Source of the DNA: Alcaligenaceae bacterium
GTDB taxonomy: Bacteria > Pseudomonadota > Gammaproteobacteria > Burkholderiales > Burkholderiaceae_B
Assembly: GCA_013416395.1 (NCBI GenBank)
Contig: JACCEP010000007.1
Coordinates: 62,001 to 126,000 of the forward strand
Reading direction: 5' to 3'
Length of the DNA stretch: 64,000 nucleotides
Shown here in pieces: positions 35,409 to 44,559 of the stretch. The notes below the pieces were generated by a model. That model did not search any database, had not been told where the DNA came from, and saw only the letters and a program-made list of their open reading frames with translations. Made by a program: the position numbers and the translations under genes. Each line of letters opens with the position of its first letter. Positions within the stretch are counted from its first letter, which is position 1.

Positions 35409-37691
35409 ATGCAGCTAGACGATACGCAGCACACACCAGCTCCATCCACCCTTGCTTGGAATCGTGTGCGTCTGCATAAGAAGCCCATCAAAAATCGCCA
35501 TCTGGCCATCGTCGTGATCAGTGCAGGCGGCATGTTGCCTATAGCGTATCTGCCCGATGCCTGGGCGCAGAACACGCCCGCAGTAACAAAAGAGACAAAC
35601 GAGACAGTCTCTTCGACTGCGACGTCGTCCACTGCCACATTGGCACCAATCACAATCACGGGCACCGGCGGCCTGAACGCGACAAGTGAAGACACGGGCT
35701 CTTATGTGCCCAGTGCAATCACTGTGGGAACTAAGATCCCGCAAACCATCCGGGAAACGCCCTTTTCTGTCACCATCATTACTCGCGAGCGTTTAGATGA
35801 CCAGAACGTCACCAACATTCAGGATGTTCTAAAACAAACCACTGGCATGACCGTCACTCGGTACGATGGTGCAGGCAACGCCAACAGTATTTCCTCACGC
35901 GGTTTCAGCATCGGCTCTATCCAGCTCGATGGCTTGCCCACAAGCCAGGACACCAGCTACACAACCGGGCTTGATGCTGCCATCTATGATCGCATCGAAG
36001 TATTGCGCGGACCTGCCGGCTTGCTCCAGGGTGCGGGGGAGCCGGGCGGCACTATCAATCTGGTGCGCAAGCGTGCGCAGCCTGGCTTCGCCGGCAACGT
36101 AGGCCTTATGCTGGGCTCGTGGGATACCAAGCGAGCAAGTGTAGACGTCACCAGCAGTTTAGTGGAATCAGGCCGTATCCGCGCTCGCGTAGTCGGCGTG
36201 ATCGACAAGCAAAACTCTTATGTGGATATCGTAAAAAACGACAAAACCGTTGGATACGGCACCCTGGAGTTCGATCTGACCCCGGATACGACCTTCTCGC
36301 TCGGTGCGGCCCGGCAAAATCTGGATACCGTGCGCGACCTTGGTTTACCCACCTATGCCGACGGCTCTTTGCTTGATATATCGCGCTCAACGTTTGCGGG
36401 CCGAAGCGCCAATACGCAAAGGCAGGAAACCAGCCAGATGTTCGCCGAACTGGAGCACCATCTGGACAACGGGGGTCTGCTAAAGCTGGCTGCCCGTGAA
36501 GGCAAGCGGTACTCATCCGATTACGGCGTACGCGCAAGCAGCCCAGTTAATCCACTAACAGGCGAAGTCAAGATGCAGGGCGCCGCATCGCGCAGACAAA
36601 CCATTGATAAAAATTTCGATGCCTTTCTTTCCACGCCTTTCGAGCTGGGAGGACACACGCAAAGAGCGTTACTGGGGCTAAGCCACAGCATCAAAGAGAC
36701 CAAGCGGGCATCAGCGCCCAATAGCAATGCGGGCGGCATGCTTAATATTTTTGACCCTGACTACAACGTCGCCATTCCCGACATGGACATAGGGCCTTAC
36801 AGCAGTGAGTCCACCCTCAATGAGACCGGTCTTTACGGGCAGTTGCAGTTAAAGCCAGCAGATCGTTGGACATTTCTGCTGGGCGGACGCATGAGCTGGT
36901 GGGACTCCGAATCACGCAACTTGCTTACGGGCGTAGTAACTCCAATTCCAAACTCCTCACCCAAATTCACGCCTATGGCAGGCGTTATCTTTGATCTGAA
37001 CGGACACTCGTCGTTGTATGCAAGCTACGCACAGACTTTCGTTCCACAAACCAATCTCGACATTAACGGAACAGTTCTGCCTCCACGTACTGGCTCACAG
37101 ATGGAGATGGGTATCAAAAGCGAATTCTTCGACAAACGACTGATTACTCATTTAGCCGCGTTTCGTATCCTGGACAAGAATCGCGCCATGGCCGACCCGG
37201 ACGACATCACAGGCAATTCGGCGATAGCGGGTGGAGAGGTTCGGGCCCAAGGCTGGGAAGCGGAAATCAGCGGGGAGATACGACCGGGCCTAGAGCTCAT
37301 TGCCGGATATGCGTACACCAATACCAAATATCTGAAGGCGCCAAGCAACCAGCGTGGGCAAGTCTTCAGCGCCGTCACGCCCAAACATAGTGCGAACCTG
37401 TGGATCAAGAAGACCTGGCAAGACGGCATGCTTAGACGAGTAAGCCTTGCCGCAGGCTTGCGCAGCGTCAGCAGCTTTTATGCTGAAAGCGGCGGCGTGC
37501 GCATCCATGGCAGCGGTTATACGGTTGTCAACGGACAAATCGGCTATCAATTCAACAAAACAACCCACGCCAGCCTGATGGTCAACAACCTGCTGGACAA
37601 GAAGTACTACGAAAAGGTCAGCGGCACGTCACGTCAAAATTTCTATGGTGAACCTCGCAACGTCATGCTGACTTTCAGGACGGCGTGGTAA
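35409..37691 (+). CDS. TonB-dependent siderophore receptor (FhuE/FpvA-like)
   Basis: 760-residue outer-membrane receptor. A long signal region of about 54 residues ends in DAWAQ. The plug domain (about 85-200) shows GTKIPQTIRETPFSVTIITRERLDDQNVTNIQDVLKQTTGMTV, SSRGFSIGSIQLDG and RIEVLRGPAGLLQGAGEPGGTINLVRK. The 22-strand barrel follows and ends in VMLTFRTAW, the aromatic C-terminus read by the Bam machinery. The GxGEPGGTINLVRK pattern is typical of hydroxamate or pyoverdine-type ferri-siderophore receptors such as FhuE. First gene of an iron-uptake operon, under a Fur-like site. Confidence 0.92.
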   Translation: MQLDDTQHTPAPSTLAWNRVRLHKKPIKNRHLAIVVISAGGMLPIAYLPDAWAQNTPAVTKETNETVSSTATSSTATLAPITITGTGGLNATSEDTGSYVPSAITVGTKIPQTIRETPFSVTIITRERLDDQNVTNIQDVLKQTTGMTVTRYDGAGNANSISSRGFSIGSIQLDGLPTSQDTSYTTGLDAAIYDRIEVLRGPAGLLQGAGEPGGTINLVRKRAQPGFAGNVGLMLGSWDTKRASVDVTSSLVESGRIRARVVGVIDKQNSYVDIVKNDKTVGYGTLEFDLTPDTTFSLGAARQNLDTVRDLGLPTYADGSLLDISRSTFAGRSANTQRQETSQMFAELEHHLDNGGLLKLAAREGKRYSSDYGVRASSPVNPLTGEVKMQGAASRRQTIDKNFDAFLSTPFELGGHTQRALLGLSHSIKETKRASAPNSNAGGMLNIFDPDYNVAIPDMDIGPYSSESTLNETGLYGQLQLKPADRWTFLLGGRMSWWDSESRNLLTGVVTPIPNSSPKFTPMAGVIFDLNGHSSLYASYAQTFVPQTNLDINGTVLPPRTGSQMEMGIKSEFFDKRLITHLAAFRILDKNRAMADPDDITGNSAIAGGEVRAQGWEAEISGEIRPGLELIAGYAYTNTKYLKAPSNQRGQVFSAVTPKHSANLWIKKTWQDGMLRRVSLAAGLRSVSSFYAESGGVRIHGSGYTVVNGQIGYQFNKTTHASLMVNNLLDKKYYEKVSGTSRQNFYGEPRNVMLTFRTAW

Positions 37692-37715
37692 CTGCGCCCC
37701 CGCACGCTCGTACAC

Positions 37716-37731
37716 GCCGGCAAAGCCCGGC
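37716..37731 (+). terminator. Small hairpin between receptor and DUF4198 gene
   Basis: GCCGG/CCGGC stem followed by CAAAAATAAATTTTTAAC. Could be a partial terminator lowering expression of the rest of the operon. Confidence 0.3.
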
Positions 37732-37769
37732 CAAAAATAAATTTTTAACTCTTACTGGAGACACTAATT

Positions 37770-38489
37770 ATGGCAAGACGTTTTTCAACACTGGCGCTAC
37801 TGGCGACCCTGACTATGTCAGGAGCCTCCCAGGCCCATCAGATATGGCTGGAACAGACACCCGATACAGCCAAGATGTATTTCGGTGAGTTCGACCGCAA
37901 CCTGCGCGAAACCTCACCGGGCGTGCTCGACAAGCTTCCCGCACCTAGTGCCAAACTTTCGGATGCCCAGGGTGACAGGCCATTGAGTTTAAACAAAACA
38001 GCGAACGCATTTACCCTTTCTGAACGAGCAGCGCGGGATCAAACGCTGTACGTCGAGGAGTCGACGATACCGGTGGTGGAATACAAGGTTGGCGGCGTTC
38101 CGACACGTGCCGCCAAAACACTGGCCGCGCGTCTGGCAACCTCCAGCACCGCACTACCTCCAAAGCTAACTCTGGACGTTGTTCCCAATGGCAAGACAGG
38201 CGAGTTCAAGGTGTACTACAAGGGTGAGCCGCAGCCAAAAACGAGAGTGGGCATTATTGTTCAGTCTGGCTGGGCCAGAGAGGCCCGCACGGACGACATG
38301 GGCGTTGTAAAGTTCGACCTGCCCTGGCAAGGGCGCTATGTTTTAGAGGTGCGCTACGCTGACAAGACGCCTGGCGAGCGCGGCGGCAAACCCTACGACA
38401 TGCTGAACTACATGACGACGTTATCGATCATGCAAACTGATGGCCTAAAAGCTGTGCCTGCGCTTGCTCCCGCAGTTCCTAACAAGTAA
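37770..38489 (+). CDS. DUF4198 periplasmic protein of the iron-uptake operon
   Basis: 239 residues with a signal peptide of about 22 (LALLATLTMSGASQA), then HQIWLEQTPDTAKMYFGEF, the opening of DUF4198/NikM-like proteins, and an Ig-like C-terminal domain (LTLDVVPNGKTGEFKVYYKGEPQPKTRVGIIVQSGW...ARTDDMGVVKFDLPWQGRYVLEVRYADKTPGERGGKPYD). The N-terminal His after signal cleavage could bind metal. Proteins like this accompany TonB receptors and PepSY membrane proteins, with an unproven role in periplasmic metal handling. Confidence 0.86.
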   Translation: MARRFSTLALLATLTMSGASQAHQIWLEQTPDTAKMYFGEFDRNLRETSPGVLDKLPAPSAKLSDAQGDRPLSLNKTANAFTLSERAARDQTLYVEESTIPVVEYKVGGVPTRAAKTLAARLATSSTALPPKLTLDVVPNGKTGEFKVYYKGEPQPKTRVGIIVQSGWAREARTDDMGVVKFDLPWQGRYVLEVRYADKTPGERGGKPYDMLNYMTTLSIMQTDGLKAVPALAPAVPNK

Positions 38490-38510
38490 ACACCGGCGGA
38501 ACACAAGCAC

Positions 38511-38801
38511 ATGAAGCCCGCCACACAATTGCAGTTCCGTCTAGGTGTCGCGTCGCGCGCTGCAGCCGCCATTTTTGGCGGTTACGCGCTCGCCGCGTCA
38601 GCGTCCTCCTTATTAGCGGTGGTGTTACCCCTGCACAAGTCAGATGCCGTACTAACCGCCACACTGCTTTCATTTGTGCTTTACACCTGTGCCGCCTTGT
38701 GGGCATTCGCGGCGAGGAGCGCACTTCGCGGCTGGTTCGGCATAGGCTTGCTCACCGCGATTTTTCTGCTAGGCATTCTGGCACATCGAGGCCTGGCATG
38801 A
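38511..38801 (+). CDS. DUF3649 small membrane protein
   Basis: 96 residues with three predicted membrane helices (about 13-40, 45-68 and 72-92). The sequence RLGVASRAAAAIFGGYALAASASSLLAVVLP matches DUF3649, a family found in iron-uptake operons between a TonB receptor and a PepSY protein. Its stop overlaps the next start (ATGA), so translation is probably coupled. Confidence 0.86.
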   Translation: MKPATQLQFRLGVASRAAAAIFGGYALAASASSLLAVVLPLHKSDAVLTATLLSFVLYTCAALWAFAARSALRGWFGIGLLTAIFLLGILAHRGLA

Positions 38802-40423
38802 AAGAGACTTTTCGACAGTCAATGGCCTGGCTGCATACTTGGTCCGGATTGCTGACCTGCTGGGTGCTGTTGCTTGTTTTCGTCTCGGGAAGCGCCTCGT
38901 ATTTCCGCGATGAAATCACGCTATGGATGCAGCCTGAACTGCATGAGATCGCAGCCACGCATGTATCGACGGTTCAAGCAGCCCAGACCGCCGTCGATTT
39001 CCTAAAAAGGGAAGCACCCAATGCACCGCGCTGGTTCATCACTTTGCCAAATCCAAGAACTGCAGAAACCCGCGCAGGCTGGATATCCTCAACCATCAAA
39101 GACGGGCAAGAGCGCCGTGTGGTTAAACAGGTTAGTCTAAATCCGGCTACGGGTGAGCGGCTGGCTAATGTCAGGACAACACGCGGCGGCGATTTTCTGT
39201 ACCGGTTGCACTATGAACTGCACTACATGCCCAGGACGCTCGCTCGCTGGATTGTTGCGTTTTGCGCAATGTTCATGCTGGTAGCGATCATCAGCGGCAT
39301 CATCACGCACAAGCGAATTTTTAAGGATTTCTTTACTTTTCGCCCCCGGAAAGGCCAACGTTCGTGGATGGATGCCCACAACGTCGTGGCGGTGCTGGCA
39401 CTGCCATATCACTTGATGATCACCTACACAGGCCTGGTAACCCTGATGTTCATCGTTATGCCCTCCCCCATACAGCTCGCTTATGAGGGCAACGAAAAAG
39501 CGTTCTTCGCCGAGGTCTTCCCTCAGCCAAAAATCAGCAAACTCGAACATCAATCCGCCGCGCTATTGCCTATAGCGCCATTGATCACTAAAGCACAAGC
39601 GCACTGGCATGGTGGACAAGCAGGCCGTGTATTCATCGACCATCCCGGCGACGCGATGGCCAGCATTAACGTCATCCGAAGTCTGGAGAAGGGAATCTCC
39701 TCCGTGCGCCAGTCTGTGCAGTTCAATGGCGCTACTGGTGCGCTGATTGCCACGATAGGAGACGACCCAAGCACTGCGGCGGCGTCCAGAGGTGTGTTGT
39801 TTGGCTTGCACGTCGCCAACTTCGCCAATCCCTTGCTGCGTGTACTATTTTTCTTGTCCGGTCTGGCTGGTTGCATCATGGTCGCTACCGGCGCCCTGCT
39901 TTGGGCTGTCAAGGAAAGGCAACGCTGCAAGAAAACATTAGCGCAGGGCCGCCTGCACTTTGGCCTGCGTCTGGTCGATGGCTTGAATATCGGCGCCATC
40001 GCGGGCCTCCCCATCGCTCTTGGCGCATACTTTTGGAGCAACCGTCTTCTTCCGGTTGTACTGGAAAATCGCGCCGTCATGGAAATCAACAGCTTTTTTC
40101 TTGCCTGGGGTGCTGCGGCCTTGCTGGCTCAAATCCGGCCAAACCGACGTATGTGGCAATGGCAGTTATCGGCAGGCGGCGTCTTGTTCACCTTATTGCC
40201 CGCGTTAAACGCCATCACCACTCACTCGCATCTTGGGGTAACACTGCTCCAAGGGAAAGGGCCATGGCCAGTTGCAGGCTTTGACTTATTCAGCCTGGGT
40301 TTGGGGCTTGCCCTGGTCTACGCGGCCAAGAAGCTGGGATCAGTGCGAAAACCCATACAGCTCCCCTTACCTCAAAAGCGGCACAATCGCGAAGACCGTG
40401 CAGTCGCGCAGGAGCCTTCATGA
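38798..40423 (+). CDS. PepSY-associated membrane protein (iron-reductase-like)
   Basis: 541 residues. N-terminal MAWLHTWSGLLTCWVLLLVFVSGSASYFRDEITLWMQPE is the hallmark start of PepSY-TM proteins, with a conserved His in a membrane helix. A periplasmic loop follows, then helices with IVAFCAMFMLVAIISGIITHKRIFKDFFTFRP, DAHNVVAVLALPYHLMITYTGL and five or more C-terminal helices. Related proteins act in reducing ferri-siderophores at the inner membrane. The longer open frame upstream lies in the DUF3649 gene; ATG 38798 overlaps that stop. Confidence 0.9.
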   Translation: MKETFRQSMAWLHTWSGLLTCWVLLLVFVSGSASYFRDEITLWMQPELHEIAATHVSTVQAAQTAVDFLKREAPNAPRWFITLPNPRTAETRAGWISSTIKDGQERRVVKQVSLNPATGERLANVRTTRGGDFLYRLHYELHYMPRTLARWIVAFCAMFMLVAIISGIITHKRIFKDFFTFRPRKGQRSWMDAHNVVAVLALPYHLMITYTGLVTLMFIVMPSPIQLAYEGNEKAFFAEVFPQPKISKLEHQSAALLPIAPLITKAQAHWHGGQAGRVFIDHPGDAMASINVIRSLEKGISSVRQSVQFNGATGALIATIGDDPSTAAASRGVLFGLHVANFANPLLRVLFFLSGLAGCIMVATGALLWAVKERQRCKKTLAQGRLHFGLRLVDGLNIGAIAGLPIALGAYFWSNRLLPVVLENRAVMEINSFFLAWGAAALLAQIRPNRRMWQWQLSAGGVLFTLLPALNAITTHSHLGVTLLQGKGPWPVAGFDLFSLGLGLALVYAAKKLGSVRKPIQLPLPQKRHNREDRAVAQEPS

Positions 40424-40779
40424 ACATGCTGGGATTCACAACAGGGTGGGCACTGGCCTACTTCGGTTGGTCGGCGCTCAGCCTGGGTATGGACCGCCAT
40501 CATGCAGATATTCATGGCCGTGGCAGTGTGCTCGACTGCAGATGGCGTGCACGATATCGGCTGGCCGGATTCTTAGCGTTGGCGGCTTGTTATCTGGTAA
40601 ATACTCATTCGGAAGGGTGGGCGGTCGGCCTCCTATCGTGCCTTGGGACCATGACGGTCGCTGCGCTACCGCTTGCGTTGCTACTGGCCTATGCACCGCA
40701 AAGAACGGCGTCACTGGGCAAGCTGGCAGGGCTGCTTGCAATTTCCATCGGCATGGCGTGGGTTGCTTTCGTCAAATAA
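40420..40779 (+). CDS. DUF3325 small membrane protein
   Basis: 119 residues, three or four hydrophobic helices. The opening GWALAYFGWSALSLGMDRHHADIHGR and the Trp-Arg-rich loop WRARYRLAGFLALAACYLV are DUF3325 features. Start overlaps the PepSY gene stop (ATGA). Family function unknown; always in TonB/PepSY iron operons. Last intact gene of the operon. Confidence 0.87.
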   Translation: MNMLGFTTGWALAYFGWSALSLGMDRHHADIHGRGSVLDCRWRARYRLAGFLALAACYLVNTHSEGWAVGLLSCLGTMTVAALPLALLLAYAPQRTASLGKLAGLLAISIGMAWVAFVK

Positions 40780-40784
40780 GCTCA

Positions 40785-41197
40785 CCCACGCGATTGGCAA
40801 CCAAAAGCACTATCAAGCAAATCCAGACTCGCCTATCTTCACCAAGTTGTGCGCTATCGTACAAAAATCCACAGGTCTGGCGTATCCACTACGTGAAGCG
40901 CTTGAACCGATGGCTTCCGATGTCACTGCTGCCTTTGTCTATGGCTCTGTCGCCAAGAAAACCGATACGGCCAGTAGCGATATAGAGTTGTTGCTGATCA
41001 GCGACGAAATCAGCTATGGCGAATTATTCTCGGCACTGGAAGACGCTTGCACCCAGCTCGGCCGGTCGGTAAACCCCACAATCTTGACGCGTGAAGAGTT
41101 CAAGAAACGCCTGGTTAACCACGAGTCGTTTTTAACTCGCGTGATGGAGCAACCCAAGATCTGGATCATAGAGAAAAGCAGTGACCTCGGTATTTGA
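40785..41197 (+). pseudogene. Nucleotidyltransferase regulator lacking its HTH domain
   Basis: The frame following the DUF3325 stop encodes the last ~135 residues of a wHTH-MNT protein: IGNQKHYQANPDSPIFTKLCAIV (end of the winged helix and linker), then the nucleotidyltransferase motif AFVYGSVAKKTDTASSDIELLLISD and NPTILTREEFKKRL. In full-length relatives about 70 residues of winged helix precede it; here that part is gone and there is no proper start codon or ribosome-binding site. The motif's G-S and D-x-E are kept. It was probably truncated by a deletion that ends at the iron operon. Confidence 0.72.
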
Positions 41198-41232
41198 AAA
41201 TCTGTGTGGCCCAGGATGGCCCTCGTCGCTTT
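41179..41232 (+). pseudogene. Stub of the HEPN-like partner gene
   Basis: A GTG overlapping the end of the nucleotidyltransferase frame starts TSVFENLCGPG, which resembles from memory the N-terminus of the HEPN-like proteins normally encoded directly downstream of such genes. The similarity stops after about a dozen residues and a TAG follows at 41230. With the truncated upstream gene this suggests a toxin-antitoxin-type pair eroded from both sides. Confidence 0.5.
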
Positions 41233-41352
41233 AGCCGAGCGTTTGGCGGCGATCGGTCGTGCCCAATGATTACCCTTGGCCGTCTGACCGACGTAGGCAC
41301 AGCTTTTCGCAGTGACGCACGAAAACAGCCCTATGCCATGCATAATCCGTCA

Positions 41353-42120
41353 TCAAATCTTGCTAATTTTGCCCGCATAAAGTACTGCTCCCGTAGGCTG
41401 ACCAGTTGGCGAGCCACCCGAGGGTTCCAGGCTTACCGCCAGGGTTACGTCGGACGATAGACGCGTTTTATCCAGAACAAGCACAGTATTGGAGTCAGCT
41501 TGTATCAGGCCCAGCGGAGCCGGTTTCTGATCTTTGGCAATCAACCACAACTCCAGGCTGTGCTCGGTACCTATAGACGCCAGATTAAGCGGAGTAAGCA
41601 CAAGCATGCCATTGTTCGCATCGAAGCTTGCCACAATCTGCTGACCGCCTTCTCCTTGCGCGCTTGCCAACACGGCCACTGGCCGTGGGCCTGTATCTGC
41701 TTCGTTCAAAACCTGAAAGCGCGGCCATAGCAGCACGCCAACTAAACTGGCCGCCAAGGCAAAACTGACAAGCTGCCACCCATGATTGGCCGCCCGGCTT
41801 TTTGGCTTCGTGATGGGGCTGAGCTGCCCCGAAGGTGTGGCGTCAATTGAAGGCAGGCTGGATGGCGATACGTTGATACCTTGATCTGCGGCCTGAGGGT
41901 GAGGCAAGCGCGATTGAATTGCACGCCACACACGTGCCGGAGGCTGAACGGGCTGATCGGTTGCATCCAATACCCCAAGCGTCTCCTGCCATTGGCCTAC
42001 CTTACTCACCAGTGCGGGATCGCCTTCCATCAGGGTTTCGAAACGGCGACGCGCAGCACCACGCAACGTGCCAAGCACGTATTCGGCAGCCAGTGCGTCG
42101 TTTCGCGTGTGTTCGCTCAT
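41353..42120 (-). CDS. Anti-sigma factor, RskA type
   Basis: 255 residues. Cytoplasmic N-terminal sigma-binding part (AAEYVLGTLRGAARRRFETLMEGDPAL and VWRAIQSRLP), one membrane helix at about 116-136 (WQLVSFALAASLVGVLLWP), then the periplasmic RskA domain (VLASAQGEGGQQIVASFDANNGMLVLTPLN...HSLELWLIAKDQKPAPLGLIQ, ending PTGAVLYAGKI). It holds the neighbouring sigma factor until regulated proteolysis frees it. ATG 42120 overlaps the sigma factor stop (ATGA), so the two are co-translated. Confidence 0.92.
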   Translation of the reverse strand: MSEHTRNDALAAEYVLGTLRGAARRRFETLMEGDPALVSKVGQWQETLGVLDATDQPVQPPARVWRAIQSRLPHPQAADQGINVSPSSLPSIDATPSGQLSPITKPKSRAANHGWQLVSFALAASLVGVLLWPRFQVLNEADTGPRPVAVLASAQGEGGQQIVASFDANNGMLVLTPLNLASIGTEHSLELWLIAKDQKPAPLGLIQADSNTVLVLDKTRLSSDVTLAVSLEPSGGSPTGQPTGAVLYAGKISKI

Positions 42121-42671
42121 AACCCCAAACATCCTTTCAACTGTGCCAAGCCGCGGCGCACCCAGCTCTTTACGGTTCCGAGAGGATGCTCCAACTGCTT
42201 GGAAATTTCACCATGGGATAAGCCGTGGTAGTACGCCAACACAATGCTTTGGCGCTGCTCTGATGACAACGTGCCCAGACAGTCGCCCAGACGGCTGTCC
42301 GAATCAGCCCGTTCTAATTGCTCCAGCGGGTTGCCTTCGGTGCTGGGAAGCTCGTTCAACGTCGTGTCATCGAGTTCGACCCAGCGGTTGTCTGCCACGC
42401 GCATCCAGTCAATAGCCCTATTGCGTACGATATTGGTTAACCAGGTCAGCGGAGAACTAATTTGGCTGTTGTAACTACCTGACTTGTTCCATACGGTAAT
42501 AAAGACATCTTGCAAAACTTCTTCAGCCCATACGGGACGCTTAAGCAGGCGCAAGGCAACTGCATACAGCCGTGGTGACACGCTTGCATAAAGGGCTTCG
42601 AAAGCCTGCTGATCGCCTCGTGACACAGCACTCAATAGGTCTCGATGTTCTTGGTCAGAGGGCCTAACCAT
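42117..42671 (-). CDS. ECF sigma factor, SigK/RpoE-like
   Basis: 184 residues. Region 2: FEALYASVSPRLYAVALRLLKRPVWAEEVLQDVFITVWNKSGSYN...PLTWLTNIVRNRAIDWMR. Region 4: LGTLSSEQRQSIVLAYYHGLSHGEISKQLEHPLGTVKSWVRRGLAQLKGCL. This is the sigma-70 type paired with RskA anti-sigmas (SigK of mycobacteria, which drives fasciclin proteins MPT70/83). Here too a fasciclin gene lies nearby, with MsrP. No copy of the fasciclin-type promoter was found before this gene. Confidence 0.93.
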   Translation of the reverse strand: MVRPSDQEHRDLLSAVSRGDQQAFEALYASVSPRLYAVALRLLKRPVWAEEVLQDVFITVWNKSGSYNSQISSPLTWLTNIVRNRAIDWMRVADNRWVELDDTTLNELPSTEGNPLEQLERADSDSRLGDCLGTLSSEQRQSIVLAYYHGLSHGEISKQLEHPLGTVKSWVRRGLAQLKGCLGL

Positions 42672-42918
42672 GTGTTTTGTACTTTTGCACGCAATTCCGC
42701 ATTAAGGTTCGATTCAACATACTCGCCCATAACCTTATCACCGGTCAATGACAAAATTGGGCGCAACGATATCAAACAAATGGCTTGACCCAGCCTGGTT
42801 GTTGCACATTCAACGTGGTGCTCGTGCTGATACAAACCACAAAAGCGTCCACGATAGTAGCCATTTCAAGTTAGTACGAGCGCACATATTAAGACCCCGC
42901 TAACGTTCGAACCTCACA

Positions 42919-43875
42919 TCAAAAATTTCTTTTTAGATCCATGCCCGTGTATAGCGATGCCACTTGGTCCGCATAGCCATTAAACATTAGCGTCTCGGCT
43001 CGCGGCGCGAATACGCCCGCGCCGATGCGCCGTTCCGTGGCTTGACTCCAGCGCGGGTGAGGCACTTGAGGATTGACGTTGCCGTAAAAGCCGTATTCGC
43101 TGGGTGCGATCTTGACCCAACTAGTGACGGGCTGCTGCTCCGTCAACCGGATTTTTACAATCGACTTTCCTGATTTGAAACCATACTTCCACGGCACTAC
43201 CACTCGCACTGGCGCCCCATTCTGGTTAGGAAGACTTTTTCCGTACAAACCAAACGTCAGCAGTGTCAGCGGATGCATGGCTTCGTCTATGCGCAAGGCT
43301 TCCACATAAGGCCAGTCAAGAATATGCGCACTTATACCTCGCATGTTTTTTGGTTGTTCGGCGGTCACAAACTCTACATACTTGGCCTTGCTAGTAGGGC
43401 CAACCTTTTTTAACAAGGTGGCCAACGAATAGCCTTGCCATGGAATCACCATAGACCACGCCTCAACGCAACGAAGCCTGTACACGCGTTCTTCCATGCT
43501 GGCCAGTTTAAGCAAGCCGTCCATATCGTAAACGCCGGGGTGTTCGACTTCACCCTCAATGGAAACCGTCCACGGTTCCGTTTGCATGGCCCCAGCGTAT
43601 CTGGATGGATCGCTCTTGTCGGTGCCGAACTCGTAAAAATTATTGTAAGTGGTGATATCTTTTTCAGATGTTAGCTTTTCGTCTAGCTGATACGTTGAGT
43701 TTGGCAGGCTGGGCGGCAGCGTCGCCGACATGGCGTCACGCAGCCCAAAGGCATTGCCCGCCAGGGCCGCTGCCACCCCAAAGCCGGCCTGTTGCAACCA
43801 GCGACGACGCGACTGCCATACAAATTCAGGGGTGATTTCTGACGAGGCTATATAAGGTACTTTGACTTTGGACAT
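42919..43875 (-). CDS. msrP: Protein-methionine-sulfoxide reductase catalytic subunit MsrP (YedY)
   Basis: 318-residue periplasmic molybdoenzyme that repairs oxidised methionines in envelope proteins. A twin-arginine signal ([20 protein letters not shown], residues 21-40) sends it folded to the periplasm. [15 protein letters not shown] holds the Mo-ligating Cys (residue 136); [23 protein letters not shown] is the cofactor-binding signature. The usual partner, haem membrane protein MsrQ, is not adjacent nor recognised in the window. Lying between the sigma factor and the fasciclin gene, it probably belongs to the same stress response. Confidence 0.95.
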   Translation of the reverse strand: MSKVKVPYIASSEITPEFVWQSRRRWLQQAGFGVAAALAGNAFGLRDAMSATLPPSLPNSTYQLDEKLTSEKDITTYNNFYEFGTDKSDPSRYAGAMQTEPWTVSIEGEVEHPGVYDMDGLLKLASMEERVYRLRCVEAWSMVIPWQGYSLATLLKKVGPTSKAKYVEFVTAEQPKNMRGISAHILDWPYVEALRIDEAMHPLTLLTFGLYGKSLPNQNGAPVRVVVPWKYGFKSGKSIVKIRLTEQQPVTSWVKIAPSEYGFYGNVNPQVPHPRWSQATERRIGAGVFAPRAETLMFNGYADQVASLYTGMDLKRNF

Positions 43876-43966
43876 GATATTCCTTGCGCCTTGGCGATGC
43901 GACCTGCTTCAAGTGAAGAAGACCGATCTTGCCAAGGCTTGATCAAGAGACCGGCCTGTAAGTTGA

Positions 43967-44518
43967 TTACTTAGGCAACAACACGTTGTCGATAACATCA
44001 ATGACGCCATTTTTTTGCATTACATCGTATGTAGAGATGTTAGCCACGCCACCCGACGCATCCATAATCTGAATATTTTGCGGGCCGTTCATCATGAAGG
44101 TCAGCATGCCGCCCGATGCGGTTTTTAGCATGGCCTTGCCCTTGTGCTCTTTAATCAGCTTTTCCAGGTCATGCTTGGTGTACTTGCCTGGCACGACGTG
44201 ATACGTCAGCACCTTGGTCAATTTGCTATTACTTTCAGGTTTCAGAAGCATATCAACGGTGCCTTCGGGCAACCGGCCAAATGCCTCGTTAGTAGGGGCG
44301 AACACGGTAAACGGCCCTTTACCCTCAAGCGTATCGACCAGGCCTGCTGCTTTTACGGCCGCGACCAAGGTGGTGTGGTCTTTGGAATTCATGGCATTTT
44401 CGACGATGTTCTTTTGCGAGTACATAGCAGCGCCGCCTACGTCAACGGTTGTTGCGCTAGCAGCTCCTGTTGCCAAGATGGATGCCATGATTACCGAGCG
44501 AATTATTGTCTTCATCAT
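43967..44518 (-). CDS. Exported fasciclin-domain protein
   Basis: 183 residues: signal peptide of about 22 (MMKTIIRSVIMASILATGAASA) and one FAS1 domain (NIVENAMNSKDHTTLVAAVKAAGLVDTLEGKGPFTVFAPTNEAFGRLPEGTVDMLL, YHVVPGKYT, ending NGVIDVIDNVLLPK: the H1 and H2 boxes). A homologue class of mycobacterial MPT70/MPT83, which are controlled by SigK/RskA. The signal peptide and the upstream region closely resemble those of the DUF4148 gene at 30499. Surface or adhesion role is known for the family, not shown here. Confidence 0.93.
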   Translation of the reverse strand: MMKTIIRSVIMASILATGAASATTVDVGGAAMYSQKNIVENAMNSKDHTTLVAAVKAAGLVDTLEGKGPFTVFAPTNEAFGRLPEGTVDMLLKPESNSKLTKVLTYHVVPGKYTKHDLEKLIKEHKGKAMLKTASGGMLTFMMNGPQNIQIMDASGGVANISTYDVMQKNGVIDVIDNVLLPK

Positions 44519-44559
44519 TATTCCTTTCGAAAGTATGCAGGTGAAATTTCCCTACATAG

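Noticed and set aside
42632-42835. 67-codon minus-strand ORF upstream of the sigma factor
   Set aside because: Overlaps the sigma start, no recognisable features.
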